From Pseudomonadota bacterium (GTDB lineage Bacteria; Pseudomonadota; Alphaproteobacteria; Rhizobiales; Beijerinckiaceae), in assembly GCA_021780015.1 (NCBI GenBank), contig JAJXZN010000297.1, positions 1 through 6,687 of the forward strand: a stretch of DNA of 6,687 nt, given 5' to 3'. Numbering within the stretch: the stretch's first letter is position 1; every line of letters starts with the position of its first letter. Positions 1 to 6,213 of this stretch are shown in pieces. The notes beneath the pieces are model-generated. The model was given only the letters and a program-made list of their open reading frames with translations. It was not told where the DNA came from and did no database searches. A program made the translations under genes and the position numbers.

Positions 1-223
1 CGGGAATGCGGCCGGCGGCGAAGGCCTTCTCCTGGTAGTTCACGGTCAGCGGGAAAAAATCCTGCCCCGGCTTCGGCGCCTTGGCCGAGACGACGGTCGC
101 GAGGACCGTGGTCTCGCCGTAGGTGGCGAGCACGGCGCCGTCGGCTTGGCGGGCGATGCGGCCGGTTTCGAGCACGAGCTTGTGCCCGGCCCAGGTCAAT
201 TCTTCACGATGGATCTCGAACAT
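1..223 (-). CDS. pnp: Polyribonucleotide nucleotidyltransferase (PNPase), N-terminal part, cut by window edge
   Basis: PNPase is a trimeric 3'-to-5' exoribonuclease. It degrades RNA with phosphate, releasing nucleoside diphosphates, and is a core enzyme of cytoplasmic mRNA turnover. Only the first 74 residues are present; the gene runs off the left edge. The start of the first RNase PH-like domain is recognisable: an opening MFEIHREEL, then [14 protein letters not shown], then [11 protein letters not shown], then [19 protein letters not shown], all in the order expected of PNPase. The ATG at 221-223 matches the usual family start. It is preceded by an AG-rich stretch (complement of 226-237), a weak ribosome binding site. 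It lies downstream of rpsO on the same strand, the classic rpsO-pnp order. The catalytic second RNase PH domain and the KH and S1 domains lie outside the window. Identification is by conserved wording and synteny. Confidence 0.95.
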   Translation of the reverse strand, partial: MFEIHREELTWAGHKLVLETGRIARQADGAVLATYGETTVLATVVSAKAPKPGQDFFPLTVNYQEKAFAAGRIP

Positions 224-410
224 TGGTCTTTCTCTTTGGTCGGGCGAAGACCCAAGGCCATGTGCAGAACGGCAAGAAGCTTCCCTTCTGAGAAGCGCCT
301 GGCGATCCTGCCATGGCTCTGGTCTGCCAGGCAGCGGCGGCCCCATGCCGTGCTGCCGATTTCCAGATCGCGATGCGTTAAGGCGCAGAGCCGAAGCGCG
401 TATGACGCGA
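224..410 (-). promoter_or_regulatory. Probable structured pnp 5' leader
   Basis: No convincing gene lies in this stretch, but on the pnp strand it is rich in complementary segments. A 7-bp pair joins 297-303 (gcctggc) with 326-332 (gccaggc). A 6-bp pair joins 330-335 (ggcagc) with 352-357 (gctgcc). These two helices share 330-332, so they must be alternatives or fray at the junction. A small hairpin, 238-241 with 249-252, sits just upstream of the pnp ribosome binding region. There are also GAAG/CTTC repeats at 276-295. In enterobacteria the pnp leader is cleaved by RNase III and PNPase then represses its own expression; a similar role here is inference only. A pnp promoter could also lie here but I could not pick one. 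Confidence 0.4.
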
Positions 411-413
411 TCC

Positions 414-443
414 AATCTATAAACGGAGCGGGGTCCCGCTCCG
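414..443 (-). terminator. Candidate rpsO terminator / attenuator before pnp
   Basis: A perfect 9-bp inverted repeat (424-432 cggagcggg with 435-443 cccgctccg) forms a strong GC hairpin. On the minus strand it is followed directly by TTTATAGATT. This is the layout of an intrinsic terminator, though the T-run is short and interrupted, so termination may be partial. It lies about 160 bases past the rpsO stop and about 190 before the pnp start, where other rpsO-pnp loci carry a leaky terminator. A second GC hairpin at 483-501 precedes it without any T-run. Confidence 0.5.
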
Positions 444-605
444 CCCGGCGCGCCGGAGCGCGGGGGAAGTCTAGAGCATTTTCGCCGGCCGGGCACCGGC
501 GACAATAAGGCTTCGGCCCGCCGCCCACAGGGCGCCAGGCCAAAATTTCAAGCTATTGTCCAGGCGAAGATATCCAGCGCCGGGCGGGTTAAGCATGAAG
601 CCGTC

Positions 606-875
606 TTAACGCCGGATGCCGAGCCGCTCGATCAGCGTCTTGTAGCGCGGCTCGTCCTTGCGCTTCACGTAATCGAGAAGCTGGCGGCGCTGCGAGACGA
701 GCTTGAGCAGACCGCGACGCGAGTGATTGTCCTTCACATGCGTCTTGAAATGCTCGGTGAGATTGGCGATCCGCTCGGTGAGAATGGCAATCTGCACTTC
801 GGGCGAGCCGGTGTCGCCGGATTTCGTCGCATATTCCTTGATGAGCGTGTCCTTGCGCTCGGCCGTAATCGACAT
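606..875 (-). CDS. rpsO: 30S ribosomal protein S15
   Basis: S15 is a primary 16S rRNA-binding protein that nucleates the platform of the 30S subunit and contributes to a bridge with the 50S subunit. The 89-residue product has the normal family length. It shows the S15 signatures: TGSPEVQIA near residues 22-30, [18 protein letters not shown] near 32-49, then [13 protein letters not shown] (52-64) and LLDYVKRKD (67-74). The ATG at 873-875 is preceded on the minus strand by a good Shine-Dalgarno sequence, GGAAAGGA, at about 883-890, which fixes the start. It is followed by pnp after 382 bases, the usual pairing. In many proteobacteria truB lies immediately upstream; here the upstream neighbour is a small ribbon-helix-helix gene. 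Autoregulation through the mRNA leader is known for S15 in several bacterial groups and is possible here. Confidence 0.97.
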   Translation of the reverse strand: MSITAERKDTLIKEYATKSGDTGSPEVQIAILTERIANLTEHFKTHVKDNHSRRGLLKLVSQRRQLLDYVKRKDEPRYKTLIERLGIRR

Positions 876-984
876 CGGTCGGTCCTTTCCGGTTCGAAAA
901 ATGCCTCCGCCCGCGGCCAGGCCGGGATGTCGTCCAGCGGGGTTTTGGGGGAGCGGCGCCGGCCAAACGGCCAGCGATCCGGGC

Positions 985-1013
985 TTTATACAGGAAAGCG
1001 CCAGGGAGGGAAG
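985..1013 (-). promoter_or_regulatory. Possible rpsO promoter
   Basis: On the minus strand a TATAAA -10-like box (complement of 985-990) is separated by 17 bases from CTTCCC (complement of 1008-1013). CTTCCC agrees with the alphaproteobacterial -35 consensus CTTGAC at 4 of 6 positions. Transcription from here would give a leader of about 100 bases before the rpsO ATG. The -10 and the spacing are good but the -35 is weak, so this is a candidate only. Readthrough from the upstream small gene is an alternative. Confidence 0.3.
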
Positions 1014-1019
1014 GGCGTA

Positions 1020-1040
1020 CTTGAGCGCGGCCGCCTCAAG
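1020..1040. repeat. GC-rich inverted repeat over the stop codon of the small RHH gene
   Basis: The arms cttgag (1020-1025) and ctcaag (1035-1040) form a 6-bp stem. The 9-base interior contains the self-complementary octamer gcggccgc. The right arm covers the minus-strand stop codon (1036-1038). On the gene's strand the hairpin is followed by TACGCCC, with no T-run. It could stabilise the mRNA 3' end or help Rho-dependent termination, but it is not a canonical intrinsic terminator and may be chance in GC-rich DNA. Confidence 0.3.
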
Positions 1041-1269
1041 CCGGCGTATCGGACGCGTCGCCGCCTCCGTCGATCAGGCCGAAATCGCGCGACTTGGTCG
1101 CTTCGTCGGCAATGGCGAACCCCTCTGCGGCGAGGCCGCGCCGCAAGAGCTCACGCACGGCCGCGGCGCGGCTCGGCATGCGCTTGCTGAAGCGCCAGTC
1201 ATCCACCGCGCGCAATTCCTTCGCCGTCAGCATGATCTGCAGGCGCTCCTCGCGAGACAGCTTAGCCAC
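1036..1269 (-). CDS. Small ribbon-helix-helix-like protein, function unknown
   Basis: The 77-residue product begins [27 protein letters not shown] and continues with [21 protein letters not shown]. This fits a ribbon-helix-helix (CopG/Arc-like) fold: a short beta strand at about residues 9-15 (RLQIMLT), a first helix at about 16-30, and a second helix at about 33-47 that starts at the typical [14 protein letters not shown]. Such proteins normally dimerise and bind DNA through the strand pair. Residues 50-77 form a polar, probably disordered tail. The start is a GTG (1267-1269). A GGAG sequence (complement of 1277-1280) seven bases upstream supports it, and no in-frame ATG lies nearby. It is divergent from the sensor kinase gene and upstream of rpsO on the same strand. 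No partner toxin gene is adjacent, so a toxin-antitoxin role is not supported. The targets are unknown. Confidence 0.72.
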   Translation of the reverse strand: MAKLSREERLQIMLTAKELRAVDDWRFSKRMPSRAAAVRELLRRGLAAEGFAIADEATKSRDFGLIDGGGDASDTPA

Positions 1270-1367
1270 GGCTCAGCTCCATAGAGATATCGAAAGAGGT
1301 GTCGAAACGTCCTTCTTCAGATAGGAAGCGTCACTTACTCATTCAACGCCAAACACGCAAAAAACAC

Positions 1368-1452
1368 AATTGGCACGTTCGCGCCGTTTGACAGTTTAGC
1401 CAGCATAACTGCTCTCATTGCAAAAAGCTTATTTGTAGTATATCTGCCAATT
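1368..1452. repeat. Separated 8-bp inverted repeat in the divergent promoter region
   Basis: aattggca (1368-1375) and tgccaatt (1445-1452) are exact reverse complements, 69 bases apart. The spacing is too long for a single operator. It could suit two sites for a looping regulator, or it could be chance in AT-rich DNA. The adjacent small RHH protein is a conceivable ligand, but nothing in the sequence proves it. Confidence 0.3.
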
Positions 1453-1456
1453 CTAT

Positions 1457-1486
1457 CTGAAACCGTAATGTTATGAATAATATAGA
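1457..1486 (+). promoter_or_regulatory. Weak candidate promoter for the sensor kinase
   Basis: CTGAAA (1457-1462) is followed after 18 bases by TATAGA (1481-1486) in the AT-rich segment about 75 bases upstream of the kinase ATG. Neither hexamer matches its consensus perfectly. I list it as the best plus-strand candidate before this gene. Confidence 0.22.
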
Positions 1487-1559
1487 TGAAAAAATGACAT
1501 TGATATTCGGCCTCCCCGCTCTATCCTAATGAAGTAACTCCTGCCCGCGGAGAGTGCGG

Positions 1560-3143
1560 ATGCAATCACTCACCAAGAATTCCGAATTTTCGACGCCGGC
1601 GGATGCTCTCCCGCGCGGTCTCAACGGCGCGCATGCGCCGGCCCCGCAGCGGGTCGGAAACCTTGCCGTGAACGGGCACGATGCGGCGACGGTCGATCTC
1701 GTCGAATTGCTGCGCGAAAAGTCCAGGCAAGCCTGCCGGGCCTCATCGATGCGGCTCGAATTCGCCGCGCTTGGTCTCGGCGGCTGCGAGATGCACGCCG
1801 GGACGGCGACTCTCATTTCGCTCATCGTCGAAGAGGCGGTTGTCAACGCCGTCCGCTATGCGCATCCCTCGGGCGTTGACGGGGTGGTGACAATCGCCTT
1901 CGAGCGCGACGACGCCCGCGCGCTTTCCATCGACATCATGGACGATGGCGTCGGGCTGCCCGAACATTTCGATCCGGTGAAGGACGGCGGCACCGGCTTC
2001 CAAATCATTCGCGCTTTGAGCGCGCGGCTGGGCGCAAAACTCACGTTCGACTCGACAAGCCTCGGCTTTCGGCTGCGCTTGCAATTGCCGCGGACTTCGC
2101 TCGAGGCCAGCAATGTCGGCCTGACGATTGTCTCGAATGGCCAGGGATGGGCCGCCGGACCCGAACAGCGCAAGCAGATGGATCAGGCGGCGCTGCGCAT
2201 GCTCATGGCCATCGTCAAATCCTCCGACGACGCGATCTTGAGCAAGGACCTCAACGGCGTCATCACGAGCTGGAACGAGGGGGCGCAAAGGCTGTTCGGC
2301 TATACGGCGGGGGAGGTCGTCGGCAAATCGGTGACGATTCTCATTCCGCAGGATCGCCAGGACGAAGAGCCTCAAATCCTCGATCGCATCCGCCGCGGCG
2401 AGCGCGTCAAGCACTATGAGACGGTCCGCGTGCGCAAGGACGGCAGCCTCGTCGAGATTTCGCTGAGCGTCTCGCCGATCAAGGACGACGACGGGCGCGT
2501 CATCGGTGCCTCGAAGATCGCCCGCGACATCAGCGAGCGTAAGGGGGCCCAGATGCGTCAAGAGCTGCTGGTGCGCGAGATCAACCACCGGACGAAGAAC
2601 TTATTTGCGATCATTCAATCCGTGGTGTCGAAAAGCTTCGTCGGCAAAAGTTCGGTCGATGAGGCGAAGCAAGCCGTGCTGAGCCGGCTCCACGCGCTGG
2701 CGCAAACGAATGTGCTGTTGATGGAGAAGGATTTCCACGGCGCCGACATTCGAACCATCATCGCGACGGAAATGAGTCCTTATCAGGACCGCACCGAAGT
2801 CGAGGGGCCGGGCATTCTTCTGTCGGCGCAAGCCGCGCAGAATCTCGCGCTCGCCATTCATGAGCTTGCGACGAACGCCGCCAAATACGGGGCGCTTTGC
2901 ACGCTGTCCGGAAAGGTCCGTCTGAACTGGCTGATCCGCGAAGAGGGAGGCGAGCGGCTCTTTACATTTCGGTGGAAGGAAGAAGGCGGTCCGATCGTCG
3001 CCGCGCCGCAGCGCAAGGGCTTCGGCAGCACCGTTCTCGAGCGGGTGATGGCGGAATATTTCGAGGTGCGGATCGATTTCGCAGCCTCGGGCGTCGTTTA
3101 CGAAATGCGCGGTCCGCTCGAAGCCATTATGGCTGAAAAATAG
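1560..3143 (+). CDS. Cytoplasmic HWE-family sensor histidine kinase with an extra N-terminal RsbW-like ATPase domain and a PAS domain
   Basis: The gene encodes a 527-residue soluble kinase that autophosphorylates on histidine and should pass phosphate to a separate response regulator. Numbering is from the ATG at 1560, which has GGAG (1549-1552) seven bases upstream; a GTG at 1554 in the same frame is too close to that site. Domain order: a GHKL ATPase of the RsbW/SpoIIAB type at about 60-178, with N-box EEAVVNAVRYA (91-101), DDGVGL (128-133) and GGTGF (143-147); a PAS domain at about 208-326 ending in the typical SKIARDISERK; the HWE core, with H-box REINHRTKNLFAI (phospho-acceptor His343), N-box HELATNAAKYGAL (434-446), the diagnostic WKE (472-474) and KGFGSTVL (486-493). 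No transmembrane segment or receiver domain is visible. HWE kinases often act in light sensing or the PhyR/EcfG general stress response, but no phyR, nepR or ecfG lies in the window. The signal and partner are unknown. Confidence 0.9.
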   Translation: MQSLTKNSEFSTPADALPRGLNGAHAPAPQRVGNLAVNGHDAATVDLVELLREKSRQACRASSMRLEFAALGLGGCEMHAGTATLISLIVEEAVVNAVRYAHPSGVDGVVTIAFERDDARALSIDIMDDGVGLPEHFDPVKDGGTGFQIIRALSARLGAKLTFDSTSLGFRLRLQLPRTSLEASNVGLTIVSNGQGWAAGPEQRKQMDQAALRMLMAIVKSSDDAILSKDLNGVITSWNEGAQRLFGYTAGEVVGKSVTILIPQDRQDEEPQILDRIRRGERVKHYETVRVRKDGSLVEISLSVSPIKDDDGRVIGASKIARDISERKGAQMRQELLVREINHRTKNLFAIIQSVVSKSFVGKSSVDEAKQAVLSRLHALAQTNVLLMEKDFHGADIRTIIATEMSPYQDRTEVEGPGILLSAQAAQNLALAIHELATNAAKYGALCTLSGKVRLNWLIREEGGERLFTFRWKEEGGPIVAAPQRKGFGSTVLERVMAEYFEVRIDFAASGVVYEMRGPLEAIMAEK

Positions 3144-3158
3144 CGCGGCCTGTCCGCG
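3136..3158 (-). terminator. Candidate terminator of the exporter gene between convergent genes
   Basis: The arms cgcgg (3144-3148) and ccgcg (3154-3158) form a 5-bp GC stem with a 5-base loop. Read on the minus strand, the stem is followed by CTATTTTTC, a T-run given by the aaaaa at 3136-3140. It starts just past the transporter's stop codon (3164-3166) and overlaps the last codons of the kinase. The stem is short, so efficiency is uncertain. No T-run follows it on the plus strand. Confidence 0.42.
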
Positions 3159-3163
3159 AAGGG

Positions 3164-4993
3164 TCAAAACCCATCCGGCCTGGCGCCGTGGCTCGAGACC
3201 GCCTCGAAATCCGATTCCGGCGTCTGCAGCACATTCTGCGTCTCGGCGAGCTTGGCGAAGCGGCCGCCGAGCGCAACAAGATCCTCGTAGCGGCCGCGTT
3301 CGACGATCCTGCCGTTGTCGAAGACGAAGATGCGGTCGGCGTTGCGCACTGTCGCCAGCCGATGCGCGATGATGAAGGTCGTCCGGCCCTTCGTCGCCCG
3401 GGCCATGGCGCGCTGCAATTGCCGCTCGGTCTCGACATCGAGCGCCGAGGTCGCCTCGTCGAAGATCATGATCGGCGGGTCCTTGAGCAGCGCCCGGGCG
3501 ATGGCGAGCCGTTGGCGCTCGCCGCCGGAGAGCGAGCGGCCGCGCTCGCTGACGATGGTGTTGAGGCCTTCGCTCTGGCGGGCGACGAAGGCATCGGCCT
3601 GGGCGAGGTCGAGCGCCTCGTCGAGTTCGGCTTCGGTCGCGTCGAGCTTGCCGATCTTGACGTTTTCCTCGATCGAGCGGGCAAACAGCATCGGCTCCTG
3701 GAAGACGACGCCGATATTGCGGCGCAGACCGGCGAGCGTCATGTCGCGGATGTCGATGCCGTCGATCGTGATCCTGCCCGCCTGCGGGTCGAAGACGCGA
3801 TGCAGCAGGCTCATGGTCGTCGACTTGCCGGAGCCCGTCGCCCCGACGAGCGCCACCGTCTCGCCCGGCGCGACATCGAAGCTCACGGCGTCGATTGCGG
3901 TCTTGCCATCGATATAGGCGAAGCTCACGTGGTCGAAGACGACATGGCCCTGGAGCCGGCCCGGGTCCTTGGCGCCGGGCCGGTCGGCGACGCTCGGCGC
4001 CGTGTCGAGCACGCGGAAGAATTCCGCGAGCTTCGGCGCTTGCAGGAAGAGCCCGTTGACGAAATTGACGATCTCGACCAGCTTGCCGATCAGCATGGTG
4101 GCGAGCGCCATGAAGGTGACGAGCTGGCCGATCGTCGCGAGACCTTGTGCATGCAGCCAGACGCCGACGATGAAGATCGTCAGCAGCGTCAGCGTCGAGG
4201 CGGCGCGCGCCGCCACCACCGCCACCGCCCACCACGAGAGCACAGGCAATTGCGCATTGAGCACCGCCTGGATCAGGCCGTGCATGGCCAGCGCTTCGCT
4301 CTGGATGCGGGTGAAGCTTTGGATGACGGCGATGTTGCCGAGCACGTCCGAGGCGCGTTCGGAGAGGTTGGCGTTGAAGCCTTCGACTTGCGTCTGCAGC
4401 GTATGGGTGCGGCGGACGACGAAGATGATGATGACGCCGAAAATCGCGACGAGGATGATCAGCGGCAGGCCGAGACGCCAGTTGATGAACAAGGCGAGCG
4501 GCAGCAGCACCGTGAGCGCGACGAAATCGGCGCATTTCTCGCGGAAGAAGGAGAGCCACAGCCAGAACAGCGCCGAGGCTCCTTCAAGCATGCCTTTTAA
4601 AAGCCGGCCGGAATGGACCGCGGCATGAAAGGAGAGCGGCAGGTTGAGCACGTGCTCGAAATAAAGGCCCATGGCCGCGAGCCGGCGGCGATGCGCCATC
4701 CGGTCGGCGCGCAGGCCGACGAAAACCGCGCCGACGATCGAGAAGAGAGCAAAGCCGATCCAGGCGCCGATCAAGGGCGCCAGCGCGTGGATGCCGGGGC
4801 TCTGGTGCAGGGCCTCGCCGCTATTCATCCGGTCGATGATGCGGCCGAAGAGGACGGGTTCGGCGAATTGCGCCGCGGCGAGGGCGAAATTGGCAAGCGC
4901 CAAAAAGATCGCCACATGAGTCTCGTTGCCGAGCAGGCCCAGAGCGCGGAAATAAAGCCGCGACAGCGAGGTTTGGGGTTCGGCCTTGGACAT
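3164..4993 (-). CDS. ndvA: NdvA/ChvA-like glucan exporter, fused permease-ATPase ABC transporter
   Basis: The 609-residue protein is a half-transporter expected to work as an inner-membrane homodimer. The NdvA/ChvA family exports cyclic beta-1,2-glucan to the periplasm in rhizobia and agrobacteria. The membrane domain (about 1-315) has six hydrophobic segments near 27-48, 71-93, 155-171, 175-193, 253-280 and 287-305. The wording AEPVLFGRIID (44-54) and LPVLSWWA (249-256) resembles NdvA. The ATPase domain has Walker A GATGSGKST (384-392), Q-loop Gln432, signature LSGGERQ (488-494), Walker B with Asp512 and Glu513, SALD (516-519) and His544, all intact. The chosen ATG (4991-4993) gives a normal family N-terminus; its ribosome binding site is weak. 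It converges on the kinase and diverges from rluD. No glucan synthase (ndvB) is adjacent, so the substrate is inferred from similarity; a lipid or other glycan exporter is the main alternative. Confidence 0.85.
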   Translation of the reverse strand: MSKAEPQTSLSRLYFRALGLLGNETHVAIFLALANFALAAAQFAEPVLFGRIIDRMNSGEALHQSPGIHALAPLIGAWIGFALFSIVGAVFVGLRADRMAHRRRLAAMGLYFEHVLNLPLSFHAAVHSGRLLKGMLEGASALFWLWLSFFREKCADFVALTVLLPLALFINWRLGLPLIILVAIFGVIIIFVVRRTHTLQTQVEGFNANLSERASDVLGNIAVIQSFTRIQSEALAMHGLIQAVLNAQLPVLSWWAVAVVAARAASTLTLLTIFIVGVWLHAQGLATIGQLVTFMALATMLIGKLVEIVNFVNGLFLQAPKLAEFFRVLDTAPSVADRPGAKDPGRLQGHVVFDHVSFAYIDGKTAIDAVSFDVAPGETVALVGATGSGKSTTMSLLHRVFDPQAGRITIDGIDIRDMTLAGLRRNIGVVFQEPMLFARSIEENVKIGKLDATEAELDEALDLAQADAFVARQSEGLNTIVSERGRSLSGGERQRLAIARALLKDPPIMIFDEATSALDVETERQLQRAMARATKGRTTFIIAHRLATVRNADRIFVFDNGRIVERGRYEDLVALGGRFAKLAETQNVLQTPESDFEAVSSHGARPDGF

Positions 4994-5093
4994 TGGCGAT
5001 GGCTTCGTCGATAAGATACTTTGATTAAAGCATGTTCGCGCGTCGCCCAAAAACGATGAGACGGCGCCGGCGCCGGACCAAACAGCACGAGAT
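4994..5093. promoter_or_regulatory. Divergent intergenic region between ndvA-like gene and rluD
   Basis: These 100 bases must hold the start signals for both divergent genes. The half next to the exporter (about 5015-5032) is locally AT-rich. The half next to rluD has a perfect 12-base palindrome, ggcgccggcgcc (5063-5074). I could not choose a convincing -35/-10 pair for either direction. Confidence 0.4.
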
Positions 5094-6134
5094 ATGAACA
5101 CAGGCTTGACGGACTTCGAGGACATTGGCGCCGAAAAATTTGCCTTTCCCATTGCGGCCGAAGACGCCGGGCGGCGGCTCGACGCTGTGCTCGCGGCGCG
5201 GCCCGAGGCGCAGGGCGCCGGCCTGTCGCGGACGCGGCTCAAGGCGCTGATCGAGGCCGGCGCCGTTATCATCGATGGCGCGCCAGTGCGCGACGCGGGG
5301 CATAAGGTCAAAGCCGGGCAAAGGATCGACATCACCGTGCCGGCGGCGGAAGAGCCGGTGCCGCAGGGTGAGGCAATTCCCCTCGCCATCGTTCACGAAG
5401 ACCCGCACCTGATCGTCATCGACAAGCCGGCGGGGCTCGTCGTGCATCCGGCGCCCGGCCATCCGAGCGGCACCCTGGTCAATGCCCTGATCGCCCATTG
5501 CGGCGACAGCCTCTCCGGCATTGGCGGGGTCAAGCGGCCGGGCATCGTCCATCGTCTCGACAAGGATACGTCCGGCCTCATCGTCGTGGCCAAGACGGAT
5601 GCGGCGCATAAGGGCTTGGCCAAGCTCTTTGCCGATCACAGCCTTGAGGCGCTGACGCGCGAATATCTCGCCTTTGTCTGGGGGGTGCCGGAGCGGCAAG
5701 CCGGCACGATCGACCTGCCGCTCGGCCGCCATAAGATCGACCGCGAGAAAATGGCCGTCGTCCGCGACGGCGCCGGCCGCGCCGCGGTGACGCATTGGGA
5801 GCTGGTCGAGACCTACAGCGGCAGCGACGGCAAGCCGGTCGCGAGCCTGCTGCGTTGCGCTTTGGAGACGGGACGGACGCATCAGATCCGGGTGCATTTG
5901 GCGCATGGCGGCCATCCGCTTTTGGGGGACGCGCTCTATGGTCGCGGCTTCAAGACCAAGGCGGCGCGGCTTGGGCCGGAGGCTCAGGCGGCGCTCGAAC
6001 GGCTCGGCCGGCAGGCCCTGCACGCCGCCACGCTTGGGTTCAGGCACCCTGTTTCTGCTGAGGAATTTTTATTCGAGAGCGAACTGCCGGCGGACCTTGT
6101 GCAATTGCACACGGCGCTCGCCGCGGGGACATAG
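5094..6134 (+). CDS. rluD: RluA/RluD-family 23S rRNA pseudouridine synthase
   Basis: This enzyme isomerises uridine to pseudouridine in RNA. RluD modifies the helix 69 loop of 23S rRNA in the ribosome's decoding neighbourhood. The 346-residue product has an S4-like RNA-binding domain at about 17-85 (RRLDAVLA, LSRTRLKALIEAGAVIIDG), then the catalytic domain from about 95. That domain shows VIDKPAGLVVHPAPGHPSGTLVNAL (108-132), the hallmark HRLDKDTSGL (153-162) with catalytic Asp156, and RTHQIRVHLAHGGHPLLGDALYG (261-283). The length is close to typical RluD. The ATG at 5094 has only a weak purine stretch upstream, but it places the S4 domain correctly. It lies directly before rpoH on the same strand, an arrangement I recognise from other Alphaproteobacteria. 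Assignment to the RluA family is firm. RluD rather than another paralogue rests on the S4 domain and context. Confidence 0.92.
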   Translation: MNTGLTDFEDIGAEKFAFPIAAEDAGRRLDAVLAARPEAQGAGLSRTRLKALIEAGAVIIDGAPVRDAGHKVKAGQRIDITVPAAEEPVPQGEAIPLAIVHEDPHLIVIDKPAGLVVHPAPGHPSGTLVNALIAHCGDSLSGIGGVKRPGIVHRLDKDTSGLIVVAKTDAAHKGLAKLFADHSLEALTREYLAFVWGVPERQAGTIDLPLGRHKIDREKMAVVRDGAGRAAVTHWELVETYSGSDGKPVASLLRCALETGRTHQIRVHLAHGGHPLLGDALYGRGFKTKAARLGPEAQAALERLGRQALHAATLGFRHPVSAEEFLFESELPADLVQLHTALAAGT

Positions 6135-6213
6135 CAAAGAGGCGGCGGCGCGGCTTTGCCGCAAAATGGCGGCTCTTGGTTACCCTTTTGTAATCTCTGA
6201 TCTTGGACGCGCT

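Larger units (their letters stand above)
1270..1559. promoter_or_regulatory. AT-rich divergent intergenic region between RHH gene and kinase
   Basis: This 290-base stretch holds no convincing gene. Positions 1381-1500 contain 41 G or C bases out of 120 (34%), far below the surrounding coding DNA. It must carry the 5' signals of both the minus-strand RHH gene and the plus-strand kinase. Its contents that I can point to are a separated 8-bp inverted repeat (aattggca at 1368-1375, tgccaatt at 1445-1452) and a weak plus-strand promoter candidate near 1457-1486. Confidence 0.6.

Noticed and set aside
483..501. Hairpin cgccgg/ccggcg in the rpsO-pnp spacer as a terminator
   Set aside because: There is no T-run on either strand; the 424-443 hairpin fits better.
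196..543. A 115-codon minus-strand open frame across the rpsO-pnp spacer
   Set aside because: It overlaps the pnp start and runs through both hairpins. The product has no recognisable domain and the start lacks a ribosome binding site.
1036..1269. Small RHH protein as the antitoxin of a toxin-antitoxin pair
   Set aside because: No small toxin-like gene overlaps or follows it; the next gene on the strand is rpsO.
1262..1282. Six-codon minus-strand mini-frame (ATG at 1280-1282, stop at 1262-1264) overlapping the GTG start of the RHH gene
   Set aside because: Its ATG lies inside the GGAG that serves the GTG start and it has no ribosome binding site of its own, so it is probably chance.
1371..1386. 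ttggcacg resembling the -24 element of a sigma-54 promoter upstream of the kinase
   Set aside because: At the GG-N10 spacing the expected GC is CC, and no TTGC-like -12 element is present, so the pair fails the sigma-54 rule.
1270..1559. Search for an EcfG-type (GGAAC-N16/17-CGTT) general stress promoter before the HWE kinase
   Set aside because: No GGAAC-like box with a CGTT at the right distance was found on either strand.
3188..4600. Long open frames opposite the NdvA-like gene (plus-strand 470 codons, and a minus-strand frame across 2601-4559)
   Set aside because: They overlap genes with intact family motifs. Their translations are Arg/Asp/Glu- or Arg/His-rich low-complexity strings typical of alternative frames in GC-rich DNA.
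6150..6162. Hairpin gcggc-ttt-gccgc just after rluD as its terminator
   Set aside because: It is followed by AAAATGG rather than a T-run. The hairpin at 6250-6274 is a much better terminator.
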